Positions 1 to 3,925 of a DNA stretch of 5,171 nucleotides are shown piece after piece. Position 1 is the stretch's first letter. Each line of letters starts with the position of its first letter. The notes beneath the pieces are model-generated. The model searched no databases, was not told where the DNA came from, and saw only the letters and a program-made list of their open reading frames with translations. Source of the DNA: an uncultured bacterium (GTDB taxonomy: Bacteria; Cyanobacteriota; Vampirovibrionia; Gastranaerophilales; Gastranaerophilaceae); the NCBI GenBank assembly GCA_949288685.1, contig CASELB010000038.1:1-5171 (forward strand), given 5' to 3'. A program made the position numbers and the translations under genes.

Positions 1-2
1 AA

Positions 3-770
3 TTAGCGTCTATTCCTGTTATAGGGGGCTTGATTAAAGTTGGCGGTAAACTTCTAAAACTGGTAAAACCCAAAACGACAACTTCAAAAGGAGTGACAGA
101 AACCGCGCAGTCACAAACACAACAGCCGCAGACCGCACAGACACAATCCCAGCCGAAACCTGCTGAAAAAACTACAACAAATAATAGTACTGACAATGGT
201 AAATTAGAAACACAAAAACAGCAACCGGATTATACTGTAGAAAAACGGTTTGACCGGGAGAGTGGTTCGTATATAGAAACTACCAGATATAGAGATGGTG
301 ATGTGTATGAGAGATTTTATTCTGATAACTCCTATTTTAATCAGACGAAAGTAATAAGTACCCGTGCTAATGGTAAAAGAATGATTAGAAGACATGAAGA
401 AGATAATCTTCTTGGTACTTCCAAAACGACAGAGTATTATGAACCGGGATATATGGATGGCTACCCTAAAGGCATGTATAAAGAGATTACGTTTGAAAAA
501 GGCTTGCGCAAAGAAGTTTGTACTGATGGTGATAATTTAGCAACGCGCTGGTATAATCGTAAAGGAGATCTCATTAAAGAAGATCTTTCGGCTCCTAATA
601 AAGACGGTAGAATAAAATTTGAAGAATTGGAGCACGGTTGGCAAGAGGTATATGCTGATGGACGCACATTGCAACATATTTCTCACGGAAATGGATATTA
701 TGATGATATAATAACATACGCAGATGGAACAAAAAAGATAAAAAGTGGATACTTTATGATACAGTTTTAA
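3..770 (+). CDS. Hypothetical protein with Q/T-rich linker and YxDG-type repeats (5' end outside window)
   Basis: I do not recognise this family. The frame is open from base 3 with no stop, and the codons before the first possible start (TTG at 30) read LASIPVIGG, continuing smoothly into LIKVGGKLLKLV. The G-rich tract just before that TTG lies too close to be a ribosome site, so the true start is probably upstream of the window. Numbering from the TTG, residues 1-13 are Gly-rich and hydrophobic or amphipathic. Residues about 17-66 form a low-complexity Q/T/P/K linker. Residues about 68-246 are rich in Tyr, charged residues and Gly, with recurring turns (RYRDGD near 86, TRANGK near 111, CTDGD near 164, VYADGR near 207, TYADGT near 229) spaced like MORN- or YD-like beta-hairpin repeats. 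This suggests a surface or scaffold protein with a tethered beta-rich repeat domain. Function is unknown. The gene converges on the CMD-cupin gene, with a hairpin between them. Confidence 0.7.
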   Translation, partial: LASIPVIGGLIKVGGKLLKLVKPKTTTSKGVTETAQSQTQQPQTAQTQSQPKPAEKTTTNNSTDNGKLETQKQQPDYTVEKRFDRESGSYIETTRYRDGDVYERFYSDNSYFNQTKVISTRANGKRMIRRHEEDNLLGTSKTTEYYEPGYMDGYPKGMYKEITFEKGLRKEVCTDGDNLATRWYNRKGDLIKEDLSAPNKDGRIKFEELEHGWQEVYADGRTLQHISHGNGYYDDIITYADGTKKIKSGYFMIQF

Positions 771-780
771 TATAAAAATA

Positions 781-807
781 CAGGCGCCCGCAATTTGCGG
801 GCGCCTG
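781..807 (-). terminator. Intrinsic terminator, mainly for the CMD-cupin operon, possibly bidirectional
   Basis: CAGGCGCCCGC (781-791) pairs perfectly with GCGGGCGCCTG (797-807) around an AATTT loop; the A/T bases of the loop can extend the pairing further. On the minus strand the hairpin starts 7 bases after the CMD-cupin stop codon and is followed by TATTTTTATA (780-771), a good U-tract. On the plus strand it lies 11 bases after the stop at 770 but is followed only by CCTGAGTTATTTT, so termination in that direction should be weaker. Its GC content stands out sharply from the AT-rich surroundings. Confidence 0.85.
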
Positions 808-813
808 CCTGAG

Positions 814-1845
814 TTATTTTAATTGTTTGTAATCCTTATCAGCTACTTCTTCCAGCCATTCGGTTGAACCTCCGTCTGACGGAACTTCTACTGCAAGGTG
901 GGCAAACCAGCTATCAGGTGCTGCACCGTGCCAGTGTTTAACTTCAGCGGGTATATTTACTACATCTCCGGGTTTGAGTTCTTGTACAGGTTTTTCCCAC
1001 TCTTGATAGTATCCTCTGCCCTGTACTACAATTAGGATTTGACCGCCCTTGTGGTGAATATGCCAGTTGTTCCGGCAGCCCGGCTCAAATGTAACATTTG
1101 AGATTTTAACGCCTTCTGTTGTTAAAGGATTTAAATAGCTTTGTCCGATAAAATATTTTGCATAAGCTGTATTTGGTTCTCCGATTTTAAATATTTCATT
1201 TTTTGGTGCACTTGCTATTACCAGAATTTGTGCAATTTGTTCATTGTTTAAGCCTGTATTTTTACCCATTTGAATATGTGAATTTAATTGTGGTTCAACA
1301 CCTTTCATTGAAGCGAGTGCTGCTATTGTTGCAATTTCTCTTTCTTGATTGGTTAAAACTCCGCGTGCAAAAATATCTGCAAAAAGATGTTCTTTTAGGT
1401 ACTGGTCAATAGCCGGAGCAAATTCAAAAATAGCACCTTTAACATGGTCTCCGGTTAGTTCTACCTGAACCTTATCGCCGTATGCAAATTTGTCAGTATC
1501 ACGCGGCAAAACTTTTCCGGCTTCACCTAATTTATCGTTTTTATCTTTACGCTGTTCTGTTACTTTCATAAACGTAGAAATACCGTTTAAGCTGCGCGGA
1601 AAACCGCAATAAGCATAGAGCTGAACAAGAATTTCTTTTATTTCGTTAATAGTCAGACCGTTATCAAGTCCTGTATTTAATTCCTTTTCAAGATTTTCCG
1701 TGTCGCCGGCTGCTGTATATGATGAAATTTTTGCAATACTTATTTCTTTTGAGTTTAATCCTTCTTGTGCCATACAAAGTCCTCCTGCGGATAAACTTAT
1801 TGATGTTAGCAATAAGACTCCGCTTAAAATTCTTTTTATATTCAT
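814..1845 (-). CDS. Secreted carboxymuconolactone decarboxylase-like protein: two CMD domains plus C-terminal cupin
   Basis: This 343-residue protein has a signal peptide (K4/R5, hydrophobic core 6-22, likely cleavage after A26 in CMA|QE), so it should act outside the cytoplasm. CMD domain 1 spans about 35-100, with the family-like EIKEILVQLYAYCGFPRSLNGI stretch (68-89) and a single Cys, C80. CMD domain 2 spans about 140-215, with H190 and a second EQIAQIL helix. A cupin follows at about 245-325. Its motif 1 is G256-x5-H262-x-H264-x4-Q269-x6-G276, and its motif 2 is G293-x5-P299 followed by H304. H262, H264 and H304 are the likely metal ligands, with Gln at the usual Glu position. The AhpD-type CxxC is absent, so a peroxidase role is not supported. 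Related CMD-cupin proteins are usually annotated only by domain; the substrate is unknown. The start is supported by AGAGG at 1856-1852, 6 bases before the ATG. The gene lies 25 bases behind the flavodoxin gene and is co-transcribed with it by inference. Confidence 0.87.
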   Translation of the reverse strand: MNIKRILSGVLLLTSISLSAGGLCMAQEGLNSKEISIAKISSYTAAGDTENLEKELNTGLDNGLTINEIKEILVQLYAYCGFPRSLNGISTFMKVTEQRKDKNDKLGEAGKVLPRDTDKFAYGDKVQVELTGDHVKGAIFEFAPAIDQYLKEHLFADIFARGVLTNQEREIATIAALASMKGVEPQLNSHIQMGKNTGLNNEQIAQILVIASAPKNEIFKIGEPNTAYAKYFIGQSYLNPLTTEGVKISNVTFEPGCRNNWHIHHKGGQILIVVQGRGYYQEWEKPVQELKPGDVVNIPAEVKHWHGAAPDSWFAHLAVEVPSDGGSTEWLEEVADKDYKQLK

Positions 1846-1851
1846 AAGCTG

Positions 1852-1856
1852 CCTCT
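1852..1856 (-). promoter_or_regulatory. Ribosome binding site of the CMD-cupin gene
   Basis: AGAGG on the minus strand lies 6 bases before the ATG at 1845-1843, inside the 25-base gap after the flavodoxin stop. No promoter is visible in that gap, which supports a two-gene transcript. Confidence 0.6.
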
Positions 1857-1870
1857 GTTAAATTTCTTTA

Positions 1871-2464
1871 TTAAAGCCACTCTGCTGCCCAATTTTTAAG
1901 TTCATCTTCTGATACGTTTGCTGAAAAACATTTGCCGTGGTATACTTTGGCATTTGGTGCAAGCGACTGCATATTCTCGCCGGATTCACCTATAGGGCTG
2001 CCGCCGGAGGTTGCAAACGGAACTACAATTTTGCCGGAAAAATCGTACGATTCCATAAATGTATCAATTATCGATGGTTCTCTGTACCACCATACCGGAA
2101 AACCTATAAATATGACTTCGTAGCTGCCCATATTGTCAATTTTATTTGCAATTGACGGACGGAAGTTTTTATCTTTCATCTCCAGTGAGCTTCTGCTATT
2201 GCTGTTTTGCCAGTCTAAATCAGCACTTGTGTATGGTCTTTCCGGTTTAATCTCAAACAAATCTGCGCCTGTTGCTTTTGACAATCTTTCAGCCAGCCTT
2301 TGTGTTGTTCCTGTTGCACTAAAATAGGCAACCAGCACTTTTTTATCTGTCATAAGTGTATCCTCCTTTGTTTTATTATAATTTGCCAATACAGCTAAAC
2401 TTCCAAACAATATAAGTATAGAAAGGATTATTAATATAAACTTGTTATTAAAATGATATTTCAT
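1871..2464 (-). CDS. Flavodoxin with N-terminal export signal or membrane anchor
   Basis: This 197-residue protein carries a flavodoxin fold of the flavodoxin_4-like type, an FMN-dependent electron carrier. Residues 1-7 are polar or basic and 8-27 are strongly hydrophobic. VLA|N at 25-28 could be a signal peptidase site, or the segment could stay as an anchor. The flavodoxin proper starts at about 41: KKVLVAYFSATGTTQ holds the FMN phosphate loop (S49-A-T-G-T-T54), GFPVWWYREP (121-130) is the first isoalloxazine-side loop, and PFATSGGSPIGESGE (149-163) the second. The length without the extension, about 160 residues, suits a complete domain. The start at 2464 has AAGGAA 5 bases upstream and sits just downstream of a promoter. 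A second in-frame ATG (M38, 2353-2351) has a much stronger Shine-Dalgarno site and could yield a cytosolic form. It is the first gene of an operon with the secreted CMD-cupin gene, so it may pass electrons in an extracytoplasmic reaction; the partner is not known. Confidence 0.88.
   Translation of the reverse strand: MKYHFNNKFILIILSILILFGSLAVLANYNKTKEDTLMTDKKVLVAYFSATGTTQRLAERLSKATGADLFEIKPERPYTSADLDWQNSNSRSSLEMKDKNFRPSIANKIDNMGSYEVIFIGFPVWWYREPSIIDTFMESYDFSGKIVVPFATSGGSPIGESGENMQSLAPNAKVYHGKCFSANVSEDELKNWAAEWL
2361..2369 (-). promoter_or_regulatory. Near-perfect Shine-Dalgarno site inside the flavodoxin gene, before Met38
   Basis: The minus strand reads AAAGGAGGA here, with 8 bases between GGAGG and the in-frame ATG at 2353-2351. 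In the long reading frame the same bases encode the T-K-E-D linker (residues 32-35) between the hydrophobic segment and the flavodoxin domain. It is the best ribosome binding site in the window, better than the AAGGAA serving the upstream start. It may drive internal initiation of a cytosolic flavodoxin of 160 residues. Confidence 0.65.
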
Positions 2465-2469
2465 AACGG

Positions 2470-2475
2470 TTCCTT
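2470..2475 (-). promoter_or_regulatory. Ribosome binding site of the long flavodoxin start
   Basis: AAGGAA on the minus strand lies 5 bases before the ATG at 2464-2462. It falls within the very short leader expected from the promoter just upstream, and so supports the longer, signal-bearing start. Confidence 0.55.
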
Positions 2476-2483
2476 GTAATTTT

Positions 2484-2514
2484 ATTTTACTTGATTAGAG
2501 CGACTCTAAGTCAA
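2484..2514 (-). promoter_or_regulatory. MerR-type promoter and operator of the flavodoxin/CMD-cupin operon
   Basis: On the minus strand there is a -35 TTGACT (2514-2509), a spacer of exactly 19 bases (2508-2490) and a -10 TAAAAT (2489-2484). The region holds an inverted repeat, TTAGAG-TCG-CTCTAA (2509-2495), overlapping the end of the -35 and filling the upstream half of the spacer. A 19-bp spacer with a dyad between -35 and -10 is the known signature of promoters activated by MerR-family regulators, which untwist the DNA. The TTGACTTAGAGT half-site resembles those of NmlR/AdhR-type members, as I remember them. Transcription should start near 2477, giving a leader of about 13 bases. The regulator gene is not in this window. 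Confidence 0.8.
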
Positions 2515-2539
2515 GATATAATTTCAGTATTTCTTTAAA

Positions 2540-2553
2540 ATAAGATTTCTTAT
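2540..2553. repeat. Short perfect inverted repeat in the divergent intergenic region
   Basis: ATAAGA-TT-TCTTAT is a 6-bp inverted repeat with a 2-base centre, lying about 26 bases upstream of the MerR-type -35. The spacing is too tight for a hairpin but possible for a dimeric DNA-binding protein. In sequence this AT-rich it may well be chance. Confidence 0.25.
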
Positions 2554-2630
2554 CTGTATACATATTGTTTTAAATTAATATATTGCCATATTAAAAATTA
2601 AATAATGTTTGGTTATAGCCATTTGTGTTA

Positions 2631-2659
2631 TTGTAAAAATTTTATTTATCTGATATGAT
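2631..2659 (+). promoter_or_regulatory. Extended -10 promoter of the HAD hydrolase gene
   Basis: TTGTAA (2631-2636), a 17-base spacer and TATGAT (2654-2659) preceded by TG at 2651-2652 form an extended -10 promoter. Transcription would begin near 2666 and give a leader of about 28 bases. An alternative -10, TATAAT at 2662-2667, lies just downstream but lacks a convincing -35. The rest of 2465-2693 is AT-rich and shows no other gene. Confidence 0.5.
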
Positions 2660-2693
2660 TTTATAATATTCTATAAATGGAACGGGAAATTAT

Positions 2694-3035
2694 ATGAAAA
2701 GAAAAACCATAATGATAGATTTGGATGGAGTTTTAAATACTTATAAAGGATTGTATGAAGAAAATCATATTTCACCGATAAGAGATGGGGCGGTTGAATT
2801 TTTGGAAAATCTTTCAAAAAAATTTTTACTGGTTCTTTTTACTTCAAGGGATGTAGAACTTGCATGTAGATGGGTTAGGGAACACGATGTGGAAAAATAT
2901 TTTTCAAAAATTACCAATGTAAAAGAACCTTCCTATTTGATTATTGATGATAGATGTGTTCGTTTTAACGGGGATTTTGGTACTGTTTTGGATGATATAA
3001 ACGACTTTGAAGTCTGGTATAAAGCTGAAACATGA
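2694..3035 (+). CDS. Small HAD-superfamily hydrolase (capless, probable phosphatase)
   Basis: This 113-residue protein has HAD motifs in order: motif I DLDGV (D9 as nucleophile, D11 as general acid/base), motif II LFTSRD with T50/S51, a motif III candidate K77 in NVKEP, and motif IV IIDDR (D85, D86) followed by FNGD. About 38 residues separate motif I from motif II, with no room for a C1 cap, and the motif II to IV interval is also short, so this is a minimal C0-type Rossmann core. Such compact HAD proteins often dephosphorylate exposed or macromolecular substrates, but the substrate here cannot be read from sequence. A weak GGGA site lies 6 bases before the ATG. An ATG at 2677 is out of frame. 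The gene stands alone, divergent from the flavodoxin operon and convergent with miaA, whose stop codon is 4 bases away. No signal peptide is visible, so it should be cytosolic. Confidence 0.85.
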   Translation: MKRKTIMIDLDGVLNTYKGLYEENHISPIRDGAVEFLENLSKKFLLVLFTSRDVELACRWVREHDVEKYFSKITNVKEPSYLIIDDRCVRFNGDFGTVLDDINDFEVWYKAET

Positions 3036-3039
3036 TTTT

Positions 3040-3891
3040 TTAATAATCCATATTAAGTTCAGGATTTCTTCTAAACCAGGTTAATTGTCGTTTTGCATAT
3101 CTTCGTGTATTTTGTTTTATTTTTTCAACGGCGGTATCCAGACTGATTTGTTTATCTAAGTATTGCAGAATTTCAGAATAACCGATTGTTCCGACAAAAT
3201 TTTTAATTCTTCCGTGTTTTTCTAAAAGAGTTTGCGTTTCATTAATCAAACCGAGTTCCAGCATTTTATCAACACGATTGTTAATTTTTTCATACAGTTC
3301 TTCTCTTGAATTTATATGCGGAGAAATCCATTCTACATCATATTCGGAATCTTTTTTGCCGGCTGCCTGATAAAACGGAATGCCTAAAGTGCGGATGATT
3401 TCCAAAACTCTGACTATGCGGACTTTATTGTTAATATGAACTTTGTCTGCTGTTATAGGGTCTTTGGATTTTAGTTCTTCGTATAAAATTTCAACCGGTG
3501 TGCTTTCCAATTCCTTACGTAGTTCGGGATTGGGCGGAATTTGCGGGAGGGCAAAATCTTCAAGCAAAATTCTAAAGTAAAGTCCTGTTCCTCCGCATAC
3601 AATCGGGGTTTTACCGCGGTTGATTATATCTTCGATAACAGGTTTAGCATCTTTGTAAAAATCGCCGGCAGAGTAATCGTATTCCGGTTCCGCAATATCT
3701 ATCAAATAATGTGGTATTCCTTCTCTTTCCTGTATCGTTGGCTTTGCTGCTGCGATATTAAATCCTTTATAAACGAGTCGGGAATCAGCGGAAATAATTT
3801 CCCCGTTCCTTTCGTGTGCAAGTTTTACAGCCAGTGCCGTTTTTCCGCTGGCGGTAGGTCCTGCTACTGCTATTACGTGAGGTTTTGTCAT
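3040..3891 (-). CDS. miaA: tRNA dimethylallyltransferase (isopentenyl-tRNA synthase)
   Basis: MiaA transfers the dimethylallyl group of DMAPP to N6 of A37 in tRNAs that read codons starting with U. This 283-residue cytosolic protein is complete and slightly shorter than the usual 300 or so. Visible landmarks are the P-loop GPTASGKT (11-18), the catalytic Asp in SADSRLVYKG (D36), H61 in HYLIDI, GGTGLYFR (100-107), R206 in NRVDKMLELGL, the family's IGYSEI (236-241), and a C-terminal TRRYAKRQLTWFRRNPEL (262-279), near-diagnostic for the family. The insert between, about 115-200, corresponds to the tRNA-contacting helical domain. Two spots differ from the common pattern: DSxQVY reads DSRLVY, and IGTAKP reads IAAAKP. 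GGAG lies 6 bases before the ATG. The gene follows uvrB with a 34-base gap and is probably its co-transcribed partner. No hairpin terminator is visible after its stop. Confidence 0.95.
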   Translation of the reverse strand: MTKPHVIAVAGPTASGKTALAVKLAHERNGEIISADSRLVYKGFNIAAAKPTIQEREGIPHYLIDIAEPEYDYSAGDFYKDAKPVIEDIINRGKTPIVCGGTGLYFRILLEDFALPQIPPNPELRKELESTPVEILYEELKSKDPITADKVHINNKVRIVRVLEIIRTLGIPFYQAAGKKDSEYDVEWISPHINSREELYEKINNRVDKMLELGLINETQTLLEKHGRIKNFVGTIGYSEILQYLDKQISLDTAVEKIKQNTRRYAKRQLTWFRRNPELNMDY

Positions 3892-3897
3892 CTTTTT

Positions 3898-3901
3898 CTC
3901 C
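3898..3901 (-). promoter_or_regulatory. Ribosome binding site of miaA
   Basis: GGAG on the minus strand lies 6 bases before the miaA ATG, within the 34-base gap behind uvrB. It fixes the miaA start, which also places the P-loop at the usual distance from the N-terminus. Confidence 0.6.
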
Positions 3902-3925
3902 GGATAATATTTTTGTACTGATTTA

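Noticed and set aside
30..32. TTG as the start of the first gene
   Set aside because: The frame is open upstream to the window edge with sensible hydrophobic coding sequence, and the G-rich stretch is directly adjacent to the TTG rather than at ribosome-site spacing.
1203..1412. Plus-strand open frame inside the CMD-cupin gene
   Set aside because: It is antisense to a well-supported gene, and its translation has the composition of a shadow frame with no domain or ribosome site.
1772..1785. Lipoprotein cleavage site at Cys24 of the CMD-cupin protein
   Set aside because: The residues before the Cys are A-G-G-L, which does not fit the L-x-[GA]-C lipobox; a type I signal site after A26 fits better.
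2611..2622. TGGTTATAGCCA imperfect palindrome
   Set aside because: It is short, with a mismatch pair, and not placed at an obvious operator position; likely chance.
2662..2667. TATAAT as the main -10 of the HAD gene
   Set aside because: It is a perfect hexamer but has no recognisable -35 at 16-18 bases; the TG-TATGAT at 2651-2659 with TTGTAA is the better combination.
3541..3921. Plus-strand open frame of 126 codons over miaA
   Set aside because: It lies opposite the P-loop and active-site coding region of miaA; Cys-, Phe- and Tyr-rich, shadow-like composition.
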